The position numbers and the translations under genes were made by a program. From assembly GCA_029202385.1 (NCBI GenBank), contig CP119314.1, positions 3,226,501 through 3,290,500 of the forward strand: a stretch of DNA of 64,000 nt. Direction: 5' to 3'. Below the pieces are notes generated by a model. That model ran no database searches. It was not told the origin of the DNA and saw only the letters and a program-made list of their open reading frames with translations. Source of the stretch: Candidatus Sphingomonas phytovorans. Lineage in GTDB: Bacteria; Pseudomonadota; Alphaproteobacteria; Sphingomonadales; Sphingomonadaceae. Below are positions 34,956 through 42,476 of this stretch, piece by piece. The first letter of the stretch is position 1. Each line of letters begins with the position of its first letter.

Positions 34956-35953
34956 TCGATTCCGCCATCCTGGACGCGATGCTTGCGGCGGGCGCCTCGG
35001 CCGAGGTGATCGTCGCCGCGGTGAAGGCCGATGCGGCGCGCGAGGATGCGCGGCGCGAAGCGCAGCGCGCCGGCAATGCCCGGCGGCAGCGACGCTATCG
35101 CGATCGGCTGCATGGGGACGAGACGGGCGATCTGTTCGAGGGGGTCGAGGCCGACGGGGGTGATATGGCCGCCGGTGCCGGGGGCCTTGGCGAGGATGCC
35201 GACCCAGCCCCCTCCCATCGTCATGCCGGACTTGTTCCGGCATCCACCGCTCCACAAGCCTCACCGTCGTTGAGTTCGCGGGACGGTGGACCCCGGAACG
35301 AGTCCGGGGTGACGGAGGGGAAGGACGCGGCTTCTTCGCCCTCTCCTCTCCGGGGAGAGGGGCAGTCCGACACATCGGCCTCACCGCACTATACTACCCT
35401 TCTCCCCGACCCTTTTCCCGGAGGGGAGACGGAGATTGCGGCCCCACACGATAACGCCGGTAACGCGTCACATGACGCGGCATCGGCCGTGACGGGCGCC
35501 ATCCCCCCTTCCCTTGATAAAAGCCCCCAGACCCCAAAAATTAATCCCAACCCCCGCGTACCCGTGGGGGCACCCGCGCGAGGGGCGGGCCCCGCCCGGC
35601 GGTTTCCCTGCCCGGACGGCTGCGACCCGAACGACTGGCGCGACCTGCTCGCCAATCGCCGGACCAAGCGGCTGGCGATGACCGATGCCGCGTACCGCAA
35701 GCTGATCCGCGATCTCGCGGCACAGGCCGACGACGACTGGCCCCCGGGCAGGCTGCTCGCCCATGCCGCCGAGAAGGGCTGGGCGCAGATCTTCGATCCC
35801 CGTGACGACCCCAGAGGAGCCAGCCGCCATGGCAACCGCCCCCCATCCCGATCCGCAACCACCCGTGACCCGGGCGAGCCGCAAAACCCTCTCGTCCGCG
35901 CCGTGCTGCGATCCGAGGCTCGCGGCGCTGGTGGCGGAGGCACCGGCTTTTAG
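34952..35953 (+). CDS. Phage replication-type protein with palindromic insertions
   Basis: 333 residues. The N-terminus (IDSAILDAMLAAGASAEVIV followed by REDARREAQRAGNARRQRR) and the C-terminal domain (DWRDLLANRRTKRLAMTDAAY; WPPGRLLAHAAEKGWAQIFDP) are typical of small phage replication-initiation proteins, which end in a helical domain with a GW..(I/L)F.P motif. Between them is a linker of about 130 residues whose DNA (35223-35429) is a cluster of palindromic repeat units read in frame. It begins within the stop of the preceding gene. The 3' end overlaps the following gene by about 125 bases in another frame. Confidence 0.6.
   Translation: MIDSAILDAMLAAGASAEVIVAAVKADAAREDARREAQRAGNARRQRRYRDRLHGDETGDLFEGVEADGGDMAAGAGGLGEDADPAPSHRHAGLVPASTAPQASPSLSSRDGGPRNESGVTEGKDAASSPSPLRGEGQSDTSASPHYTTLLPDPFPGGETEIAAPHDNAGNASHDAASAVTGAIPPSLDKSPQTPKINPNPRVPVGAPARGAGPARRFPCPDGCDPNDWRDLLANRRTKRLAMTDAAYRKLIRDLAAQADDDWPPGRLLAHAAEKGWAQIFDPRDDPRGASRHGNRPPSRSATTRDPGEPQNPLVRAVLRSEARGAGGGGTGF
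35223..35429. repeat. Cluster of REP-like palindromes inside a coding region
   Basis: Four hairpins in 200 bases: ATGCCGGA/TCCGGCAT (35223-35243, loop CTTGT), ACCCCGGA/TCCGGGGT (35290-35310, loop ACGAG), CTCTCC/GGAGAG (35346-35359) and TCTCCCC/GGGGAGA (35401-35429). The first two have equal stem and loop lengths and are of the kind dispersed through many alphaproteobacterial genomes. They interrupt the phage gene without breaking its frame. Confidence 0.75.
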
Positions 35954-36398
35954 CCATGTCTGCACGCCCGAGGAGCGCGGCGCGCTGGCCGCGCTGGCGG
36001 TGGCGACCGAAGCCGCGCTGACCCCGGCAGCGCCGCGCGAGATCAGGCGGATGATCGGCAAGCTCGCGCTTGGCTTTCCCGCCGGCAAGGCAAGCGACCT
36101 TGAAGCCGAGGCCCGGCTTGAACTCTATGCCGAGGGGCTGGGCGATATCCCCGCCGACATATTGGGCGCCGCGTGCGCGCGAGCTCTGCGGGAATGCCGG
36201 TTCTTCCCGGCGGTCGCCGAGATCCGCGAGCGTTGCACCGGGATGGCGGTGCGGCGCTGGGAATTGTCGCGCATCCGCATGCTGATCGCGACGCACGACC
36301 GCCACTGGCGGCCCATCGACCCGTCGCCCGCGACCGAACCCCTGACCGCAGCACAACGCGCGCGCCTGGCGCTGATCACCGCGCCGCTTTCCGCCTGA
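35829..36398 (+). CDS. Phage replication-associated protein, helicase-loader-like
   Basis: About 189 residues from the ATG at 35829. The second half, EIRRMIGKLALGFPAGKASD followed by LEAEARLELYAEGLGDIPAD and CRFFPAVAEIRERC, has the layout of phage P-type loader or replication proteins that recruit the host helicase, in which a helix with (F)FP..AEIR is usual. It lies between the replication-type protein (overlapping its 3' end) and the winged-helix protein 12 bases downstream. The family link is by pattern only. Confidence 0.5.
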   Translation: MATAPHPDPQPPVTRASRKTLSSAPCCDPRLAALVAEAPAFSHVCTPEERGALAALAVATEAALTPAAPREIRRMIGKLALGFPAGKASDLEAEARLELYAEGLGDIPADILGAACARALRECRFFPAVAEIRERCTGMAVRRWELSRIRMLIATHDRHWRPIDPSPATEPLTAAQRARLALITAPLSA

Positions 36399-36410
36399 AG
36401 GAGACCGATA

Positions 36411-36874
36411 TGGACGACATCACCCTTTCGCCCTGGGAGCGCGAAGTGCTTGCCTGCGTGACCGAGGCGGCCGAGGCCGGGCGGACCGCGCCGACCGGCG
36501 ACGAGCTGCAGGAACGCTGCGGCTGCGATTCCATCAGCACCACCGTCAACCTTGTCCAGCGGCTGGAGCGCAAGGGACTGATCCAGGTCGAGCGCTATCA
36601 GCGCACCCGGCGCATCACCGTGCTGGCGACCGGCAAGGCGACCGCGCCGGTGGCCAACAAGACGCCGCACTGGCGCACGAAGAAGCGGCCCGGCCGGATG
36701 CCTTCGGCCTCGCTGCACGCGCTGAAGGCGCGCGACCCCGACATGACGATGGCGATCATCAAGGCCGCGCGGCGCGAGGGAATGGGTCTGGACGATTTCG
36801 TCGCCGAGCTGGTCTGGGCCGGCTGGCAATCGCGCGAAGAGGCGTTCGCGGCGCGGGTGGCGGCGCTGCGCTGA
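36411..36874 (+). CDS. Winged-helix (LexA-type HTH) phage-like protein
   Basis: 154 residues starting MDDITLSPWEREVL. The first 80 form a winged helix of the LexA N-terminal type (APTGDELQERCGCDSISTTV for helix-turn-helix, then LVQRLERKGLIQVERYQRTR for the wing). A basic linker (WRTKKRPGRM) and a helical C-terminus follow. No protease domain is present, so it is a DNA-binding protein rather than a self-cleaving repressor. GAAGGAG is seven bases upstream. Last intact gene of the phage-like block, 69 bases before the decayed effector copy. Confidence 0.6.
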
Positions 36875-36885
36875 GGCGTCGCTGC

Positions 36886-36894
36886 TTGATTCAA
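36886..36894 (+). promoter_or_regulatory. TTGATTCAA element upstream of effector copy B
   Basis: TTGATTCAA lies 49 bases before the ATG of the decayed effector copy, the same distance as the TCGATTCAA element before the intact copy at 42477. The conserved spacing suggests a shared promoter element. Confidence 0.35.
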
Positions 36895-36943
36895 CATTGC
36901 CCGCATCCGCGCCAGGGCGGGTGCGACATCAGGGAGAGCCCCA

Positions 36944-37363
36944 ATGGTTGACGCTATCGATCCCTTCTCGCCACCGAATACCAACCGACCGCCGACGATC
37001 GACATGCCGCAGCCCGACGCCGTCGCCGCGCCGGAGTTGACCCGAACCGCCCGCCCGATGCTCCGCCAGCACCGGAGGAGGAGACGGATGAGCAATGGAT
37101 ACAAGGTGCTGGGGGGGCGCCGCTGTCAGCGCCCAGCGCAATGGATCGAAGACGGCCACGAATCAAACTTCCCGATCCACGGCAACCTTGAACTGAGAGG
37201 CGATCGCCTGCAGGATATAACCAATAATCACAATCTGCGGATTCTGAGCAAATTGTTTCCCGACATGCCTCCCTCCGAGCCAGCAAGAATGGCTATTAGG
37301 GCAGGTTACGCGCAACGCGAAATGTTCACCGTATTTCCAACGCCCACGACTGCATCCCGGTGA
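36944..37363 (+). pseudogene. Decayed effector copy B
   Basis: The first 160 bases match the 5' end of the effector gene at 42477 (PDAV.AP, then in a shifted frame PNRPPDAPPAPEEETDEQW). Sequence equivalent to 42610-42932 is then missing and matching resumes at YKVLGG. A small indel of four bases upstream plus the 323-base deletion total a multiple of three, so a 139-codon frame stays open, but the shared domain is gone. The remaining 3' part (HGNLELRGDRLQDITNNHNL onward) is AT-richer and unrelated to the other copies, presumably the tail of a third toxin domain. The stop overlaps the next gene's GTG. Confidence 0.7.
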
Positions 37364-37722
37364 TAGTCCGGATTAATTACATGGTCAGAATACTTATCGC
37401 AGCAGGCACCTTATTAGTCACATCTATTATTTTTATTCTACTGATACAAAATATTATACTTGTTAATATCGGCTGCAGTGCCAGCAACGTGCGAGTTGTC
37501 GGCGTTACGGTTCTGGAATATCGGGTACATAGCGTTAATCTGTTTGGCAATAACTTTACCGTATTCAAAGTGGGCACTGACGACGGTCCGGATATCGTCT
37601 TCACTCGAGAACATGGCCTGAGACCCGAGCGTCATAATCTTGGTTATGTCACCTCCGGCGCTTTGGACCACTATTATATCCCCTGCCGGACAATCGATAT
37701 CGGGCGGGAAGCGGGACAATAG
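37360..37722 (+). CDS. Small membrane-anchored protein, candidate immunity protein B
   Basis: 120 residues from a GTG at 37360 (or 113 from the ATG at 37381), with an N-terminal membrane segment (ILIAAGTLLVTSIIFILLIQ) and an 80-residue extracytoplasmic domain with two cysteines. The GTG overlaps the stop of the decayed effector copy by four bases (GTGA), as the LprI-like gene overlaps effector C by ATGA. The region is distinctly AT-rich compared with its surroundings, a sign of transfer. Position and topology suggest a retained immunity protein for the lost toxin; nothing in the sequence is diagnostic. Confidence 0.5.
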   Translation: MIVRINYMVRILIAAGTLLVTSIIFILLIQNIILVNIGCSASNVRVVGVTVLEYRVHSVNLFGNNFTVFKVGTDDGPDIVFTREHGLRPERHNLGYVTSGALDHYYIPCRTIDIGREAGQ

Positions 37723-37818
37723 TGACGAGATAACGGCACCAAACAGTGACGCGAGCGATCGCCCAACCTGTCGACGAAGCGTATTGCAAACCCGAGATCC
37801 TGAAGAAAATATCGCGCA

Positions 37819-38718
37819 TCACGGCACCAGCACCTCAATCACCCCTGCCGCGACCCGCGCCGTCACCGGCGTCCTGGCCAGAAGCTCGCCGTCGATCGAG
37901 ATCGCCATCGGCGGCTCGGTCACAATGCGGAGTTCGGTGCCGGAGAAATACCGCACCGTCTCGTGCCGCGCATCGAGGCGGAGGATGCTCGTGACCCAGT
38001 TCCTGATCAGCCGGGTCCTGGCGTGCCCGGTCACCGCCTGGACGACGATCGCGCCATTATCCACCGCCGCCTGCTCGTTGAGTTCCGTCCCGCCATGATA
38101 GGGCCCGTTCGAGATGCGCACCTCGACCACCGCCAGCCGTTCCGCCGCAGCGCCCTCGCCCACGATCAGGGTGAAGGGGCGGAAGTGAAGAAATTCCCAT
38201 GCGGCCCAGCCAAGATAGCCGGCGCGGCCGAGATATTTCTTGAGCGCGTGCGGCACCGACTGGGCGATGCGCGGCGCGATGCCGATCGCGGCGCCGTTCG
38301 CGAAATAATCATCGTCGATCATGCCGAGGTCGATGCGTCGCCGCCGTCCGCCAGCGATGACCTCAAGCGCGCCGTCGATGTCGACCGGGATGCCAAGCGT
38401 GCGCGCGAAGCTGTTCGCGGTGCCGAGCGGCAGCACCGCCAGCACCGTCTCCGTGCCGACCAGATAGTCGACCAGCCCGCTGATCGTGCCGTCCCCGCCC
38501 CCGAGGATCAGCAGGTCGGGCTTCTTCGCCAGCGCCCGTTTCACCACCGCGCCGAGTTGGGCGGGATCATCCACGGCGTGCGCGTCGACCGGGTAAGGCA
38601 GGTCAGCGCACCGCACGCAGGCCCGGTCGAACAACGCCCTGCCCCGGCGCGACCGCGCGTTGACGACCATTGCCGCGCTGCGGATCCGGGGCGTGTTGGC
38701 TGGGCTGATTCCGTTCAT
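37819..38718 (-). CDS. Diacylglycerol/sphingosine kinase family lipid kinase
   Basis: 299 residues with the DAGK catalytic signature: LLILGGGDGTISGLVDYLVG (nucleotide loop GGGDGT), LPLGTANSFARTLGIP, and ISIDGELLARTPV near the C-terminus. Enzymes of this family phosphorylate diacylglycerol, sphingoid bases or related lipids. Sphingolipid-containing sphingomonads often carry several. The start at 38718 (MNGISPANTP) precedes the first strand (AAMVVNARSRRG). It is the first of the cargo genes inside the accessory region and points away from the phage-like block. Confidence 0.87.
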   Translation of the reverse strand: MNGISPANTPRIRSAAMVVNARSRRGRALFDRACVRCADLPYPVDAHAVDDPAQLGAVVKRALAKKPDLLILGGGDGTISGLVDYLVGTETVLAVLPLGTANSFARTLGIPVDIDGALEVIAGGRRRRIDLGMIDDDYFANGAAIGIAPRIAQSVPHALKKYLGRAGYLGWAAWEFLHFRPFTLIVGEGAAAERLAVVEVRISNGPYHGGTELNEQAAVDNGAIVVQAVTGHARTRLIRNWVTSILRLDARHETVRYFSGTELRIVTEPPMAISIDGELLARTPVTARVAAGVIEVLVP

Positions 38719-38817
38719 CTGGCGCGAGAACGTACGCCGGCGGCTTTCGGGGCCAATCGCGGGAATGTGGCAGCAAAGAGGGCTGGTCGCGTCGTCCGCC
38801 AGCCCCGTACCGGCGCG

Positions 38818-39606
38818 CTACACCCGCCGCGCGATCGCGATCAACGCCGGTGACGGAATCGGCAAGCTGCCACCCGCCCCGGCCACGCTGGCGCGGATCG
38901 AGGCGAACGCCTCCTGCTGCTGCTCCTCGTCGAGCGCCGCCCAGATCGGGCTGAACTGGAATATCCGGCCGGGGTCCGCGAGCGCCGCCATGTCCAGCAT
39001 GAAATCATGAGTCACCCGACTAATCCGCACGTCGGCGAAGCCGGCCGCGACCATCGCCGCCTCGAACCGGGCGGGATCGCTGAATTCGTTCATGCCCTCG
39101 ATCGGCCGGGGCTGAACGACACCAGGGAACAGCGCGGCGACACGATCAGCCAGCAACAGGTTCGACGCGGCCCCACCCGGATGCGTCCAGCTCGCCACGC
39201 AGCCGAGCCCGCCGGGCCGCACCACCCGCGCCATCTCCGCCAGCCCGCGGCGCCAGTCCGGAAAGAGCATGATGCCGAAGATCGAGAAGGCGGCGTCGAA
39301 ACACGCATCGGGCAGGTCGAGCGCCTGGCCGTCCATCACCAGCGCATCGATATTGGGCAGGCCATGCGATAGCACCGCGGAGACCATGCCCGCCGAGAAA
39401 TCGGTCGCCAGCACCTGTGCCCCGCCCCGCGCCGCCACCAGGGCAAGCGCGCCGGCCCCGCAGGCAATGTCGAGCACCGTCGCTCCGGCGGGCAACCCCG
39501 CCTGCCGCCACGCCTGCCCCGCATAGACCGAGGTGAAGGCATGGGCCATTTTCTGATATTCGGACTGGCTGTCCCAGAAACCCGGGTCGTTGAGGTTCGC
39601 GCTCAT
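38818..39606 (-). CDS. Class I SAM-dependent methyltransferase
   Basis: 262 residues. Motif I is VLDIACGAGALALVAA, then the acidic end of strand beta-2 (VLATDFSAGMV), motif II region FDAAFSIFGIMLFPDWRRGL and VVRPGGLGCVASW. This is the UbiE/Methyltransf_11 type, acting on a small molecule. The start is at 39606 (MSANLNDPG). It is divergent from an Rrf2 regulator, which probably controls it, with 124 bases between them. Confidence 0.87.
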   Translation of the reverse strand: MSANLNDPGFWDSQSEYQKMAHAFTSVYAGQAWRQAGLPAGATVLDIACGAGALALVAARGGAQVLATDFSAGMVSAVLSHGLPNIDALVMDGQALDLPDACFDAAFSIFGIMLFPDWRRGLAEMARVVRPGGLGCVASWTHPGGAASNLLLADRVAALFPGVVQPRPIEGMNEFSDPARFEAAMVAAGFADVRISRVTHDFMLDMAALADPGRIFQFSPIWAALDEEQQQEAFASIRASVAGAGGSLPIPSPALIAIARRV

Positions 39607-39730
39607 ATTCTTCCCTCGCGATCGGCGGGCGACGCCGCTTTTGGTGAGCGCGCCTGATGTCACGCAACTTATGATGTGTCGAGTATGTTCGTGACTTGCC
39701 ATCGACGCGTGCAATCACGACACAGGGACG

Positions 39731-40174
39731 ATGAGACAGGACAGCAGGCTTTCGCGGATGCTCCACGTGCTGCTCCACATGGCGCGGCACGAAGGGCCCG
39801 CCACGTCGGAGACGATCGCGAAGATGCTGGGGACCAACCCGGTGGTGGTGCGCCGCACGATGGCCGGCCTGCGCGAGGCCGGCTATGTCCGGTCGGAGAA
39901 GGGGCATGGCGGCGGCTGGTCGATCGCGTGCGACCTTGACTCGGTCTCGCTGCTCGACATTCATCGCGCAGTGGGTGGCCCCACTCTCTTTGCCATCGGC
40001 AATGAGAGCGACAACCCCGGCTGCGCGGTCGAGCAGGTGGTCAACGCCGCCCTCGACGATGCCCTACACGAGGCCGAGGCCCTGCTGATCGCCCGACTGG
40101 GCACGGTGAGCCTGGCAACGCTGGCGACGGCATTCGACGCGCGGTGCCAGGAAATATTGCGACCGGTTCCCTAG
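39731..40174 (+). CDS. Rrf2 family transcriptional regulator
   Basis: 147 residues with the Rrf2 winged helix: RLSRMLHVLLHMARHEGPAT, SETIAKMLGTNPVVVRRTMA (recognition) and SEKGHGGGWSIA for the wing. Only one cysteine lies in the sensor region (NPGCAVE), so it is the YwnA-like branch without an iron-sulfur cluster. Divergent transcription suggests it regulates the methyltransferase. The intergenic region holds GTCACG and, 25 bases on, CGTGAC, possible operator half-sites. Confidence 0.87.
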   Translation: MRQDSRLSRMLHVLLHMARHEGPATSETIAKMLGTNPVVVRRTMAGLREAGYVRSEKGHGGGWSIACDLDSVSLLDIHRAVGGPTLFAIGNESDNPGCAVEQVVNAALDDALHEAEALLIARLGTVSLATLATAFDARCQEILRPVP

Positions 40175-40428
40175 CCTTCAGGCTTTACGCCCATATGGTT
40201 CACTATGGACTGATCGTACCCGGCGCCCGCTTCCCTTTCCCAGGCACCATCGAGCACGGCGTCCGGCGCCGCGATGAGGCGCGACAACAGGCGTTGCAGG
40301 TCGAGGATGCAATGTTCGACATGAGCCCGCAACAGACGCCTTTCAGCGATGTCCAGCGCGTCCATGTCCAGCACCAGTAATGCGCGCAACGCCACGATGC
40401 TGTCGGTGATTTTGTCCAGTTCGGTCAT
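40171..40428 (-). CDS. Small hypothetical helical protein (85 aa)
   Basis: An acidic protein with long amphipathic helices (MTELDKITDSIVALRALLVL, then RLLRAHVEHCILDLQRLLSR) and a short C-terminal tail. It is convergent with the Rrf2 gene, overlapping its stop by four bases. No motif is recognised. The ATG at 40428 is followed by a well-formed helix, supporting the reading frame. Confidence 0.5.
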   Translation of the reverse strand: MTELDKITDSIVALRALLVLDMDALDIAERRLLRAHVEHCILDLQRLLSRLIAAPDAVLDGAWEREAGAGYDQSIVNHMGVKPEG

Positions 40429-40598
40429 CCTGCCTCCCGCTTGGCGCTACGCGCCAGCTACGTGCAAGGAGGCGATCCGGATGCAGGCCGAAACGATAAA
40501 GGTCGCCGGGGCGGTTACCGGGCGGGGCAGACGCGCCGATAAGCGATGTGCCGGATGACGAATCCGACGCCGATGGCCATTGCGTCGGCCCGCCTGCC

Positions 40599-41468
40599 CT
40601 AACCTGCTACCGCCGCCAGCAGCCAATCCCGGAACGACAGCATCGCCGGGTTGGGCGTGCGCGACTTGAGCCAGGTGAGCCAGTAGCGGCCGGTTGCAAC
40701 CTGCTCCGCGAAGGGCCTGACCAGCGCACCGTGCTCGATCGGACGGGCGAGCATCGCTGGTGGGGCGAGCGCCACGCCCACACCCTGCATCGCAGCCTCG
40801 GCCATCGTCACCGAACTGTCGAAGACCGGGCCGTGCAGCGGCGGCGCGGCCACACCGGCCGCGGCGAACCAGCGCGGCCATTCGTCGGCGCGATAGGAGC
40901 GGAGCAACGTGGCGGCGAGCAGGTCGCGCGGTTCGGCCAGGGTGCGGGCTATGGCGGGAGTACAGAGCGGGGTCAGCGGCGTTTCCATCAGCGCGACACT
41001 CTCCGTCCCGTGCCACGCGCCGTCGCCGAAGCGGATCGCGAAATCCAGGCCCTCGCCCGCGATGTCGACCCGGTTGTTGTTGGTGAACAGGCGCAGGTCG
41101 ATACGCGGATGGGCCGCGCGAAACAGGGGCAGCCGCGGCAGCAGCCAGCCCGTTGCGAAAGTGCCGACCGCGGCGACCGACAGGACCTGAACCGTCATGC
41201 CGCCCCCGATGCCCTCGACCAGTTCGGCGATGCGATCGAAGCTGTCGGCGAGCGCGGGGAGCAGCGCCAGCCCTTCATCGGTGAGCGCCAAGCCGCGCGG
41301 CAGGCGGCGGAACAGCTGGACGCCCAGGCGGGTCTCAAGCCCCTTCACCTGATGGCTGACCGCCGCCTGCGTCACGCACAGCTCGATCGCGGCACGGGTG
41401 AAGGAAAGGTGGCGCGCCGATGCCTCGAACGCGCGCAGGGCATTGAGCGGCAGATGCGGGCGGACCAT
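40599..41468 (-). CDS. LysR family regulator, AmpR-like
   Basis: 289 residues. The N-terminus (LPLNALRAFEASARHLSFTR then AAIELCVTQAAVSHQVKGLE) closely follows the AmpR/GcvA pattern, and the effector domain shows TGWLLPRLPLFRAAHPRIDL and GEGLDFAIRFGDGAW, also typical. AmpR proteins sense muropeptides and switch a divergently transcribed beta-lactamase gene. Here the divergent neighbour is a class D beta-lactamase, 105 bases away, so the regulatory logic fits. The start at 41468 is set by the conserved first helix. Confidence 0.88.
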   Translation of the reverse strand: MVRPHLPLNALRAFEASARHLSFTRAAIELCVTQAAVSHQVKGLETRLGVQLFRRLPRGLALTDEGLALLPALADSFDRIAELVEGIGGGMTVQVLSVAAVGTFATGWLLPRLPLFRAAHPRIDLRLFTNNNRVDIAGEGLDFAIRFGDGAWHGTESVALMETPLTPLCTPAIARTLAEPRDLLAATLLRSYRADEWPRWFAAAGVAAPPLHGPVFDSSVTMAEAAMQGVGVALAPPAMLARPIEHGALVRPFAEQVATGRYWLTWLKSRTPNPAMLSFRDWLLAAVAG

Positions 41469-41477
41469 CGCCGCGCC

Positions 41478-41492
41478 ATAAGTTAATCTAGG
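41478..41492. promoter_or_regulatory. Possible LysR operator in the regulator-lactamase gap
   Basis: ATAAGTTAATCTAGG lies ten bases upstream of the LysR start. TTAATCTA-type sequences are common at operators of GcvA/AmpR-like regulators. Position suits autorepression; the activation site for the lactamase would be adjacent. Weak evidence. Confidence 0.3.
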
Positions 41493-41573
41493 GGCTCGTG
41501 CCAGCTTTGATCCTTTGTGTGCGGGGCCCTGCCCACCCTAGCCTGCGCATCATCGGGACAGAGGAGAATGAAC

Positions 41574-42416
41574 ATGGCGATCGACCGGCGGACCTTCACG
41601 ACACGGTTGCTGCTTGGCGCAGGTGCTGGAATCGTCGGATTTCCGGGGACTGCCGAAGCGATCATCGCGCAACCGGCGCGCGCGACCCTGCTGGTCGACC
41701 AGGCGACAGGCAAGGTGCTGCACCGGTCGGGCCAATGCGCAACGCGCTTCTCGCCCTGCTCGACCTTCAAGATTCCCTTGGCCTTGATGGGCTATGACGC
41801 GGGCATCCTGAAGGACGCGCGCACCCCCGCCTGGGACTATGACCCGGCCGTTCACGAGGCGAGCCGGGCGGTCGAGAAGCAGCGCACCGACCCGACGAGC
41901 TGGGAGCTGAATTCAGTGATCTGGTATTCGCGGGAGATCACCAAGCGCCTCGGGGCGGCGCGGTTCAAGGCCTATGTCGACCGGCTGGGCTATGGCAATC
42001 GAGACGTCAGCGGCAATCCGGGCAAGGGGGACGGGCTGATCAACGCCTGGCTCATGTCCTCGCTCGCCGTCTCGCCCGACGAGCAGGTCGCGATGTTGCG
42101 GCGGTTGCTGGCGGGAAAGCTGCTTTCGGCGCAGGCCTGTGCGCTGACCGAGGAGATCCTGCCGCTGTTCGACGGCAGCGGTGGCTGGCGCGTCCAAGGC
42201 AAGACCGGGAGCGGCTGGCTGAACGCCCCGGACGGGCATCAGGACAGGACTCAGCCGCTCGGCTGGTTCGTCGGCTGGGCGGACAAGACCGACGGCGGGG
42301 GCAAGCGGCGAGTGGTGTTCGCAAAGCTCGCGGCGGGGCCCGGCCTGCCCACGCCCACCACCGGCATGGCGATGCGCGACGATCTGCTGGCGTCGATCGG
42401 GCGGCTGGCGGGGTAG
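41574..42416 (+). CDS. Class D (OXA-type) beta-lactamase with Tat signal
   Basis: 280 residues. All class D elements are present: Ser63-Thr-Phe-Lys66 (active-site serine and the carboxylatable lysine), Ser114-Val-Ile116 in place of SxV, Tyr140-Gly-Asn142 and Lys210-Thr-Gly212. The surrounding SVIWYSREITKRLG and YGNRDVSG resemble the OXA-1 branch. The N-terminus DRRTFTTRLLLGAGAGIVG is a twin-arginine export signal, which is uncommon for this class. The ATG at 41574 is seven bases after GAGGAG; the ATG at 41568 is too close to it. It hydrolyses beta-lactams in the periplasm and is probably induced through the divergent AmpR-like regulator. Effector C starts 60 bases downstream. Confidence 0.9.
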   Translation: MAIDRRTFTTRLLLGAGAGIVGFPGTAEAIIAQPARATLLVDQATGKVLHRSGQCATRFSPCSTFKIPLALMGYDAGILKDARTPAWDYDPAVHEASRAVEKQRTDPTSWELNSVIWYSREITKRLGAARFKAYVDRLGYGNRDVSGNPGKGDGLINAWLMSSLAVSPDEQVAMLRRLLAGKLLSAQACALTEEILPLFDGSGGWRVQGKTGSGWLNAPDGHQDRTQPLGWFVGWADKTDGGGKRRVVFAKLAAGPGLPTPTTGMAMRDDLLASIGRLAG

Positions 42417-42418
42417 GG

Positions 42419-42427
42419 TCGATTCAA
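42419..42427 (+). promoter_or_regulatory. TCGATTCAA element upstream of effector C
   Basis: A one-base variant of the TTGATTCAA element, 49 bases before the effector C start, the same spacing as in copy B. A further TCGATTCAA stands at 47131-47139, 30 bases before the terminase small subunit gene. Confidence 0.35.
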
Positions 42428-42476
42428 AACCGGCCGCGACCATGCGCAATTGACCTCCCGTTCCAGGAGGCACCGC

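Noticed and set aside
40481..40558. Mini frame after AAGGAGG
   Set aside because: 25 codons directly abutting the 3' end of the LysR gene, no terminator or conserved character; a chance purine run is likely.
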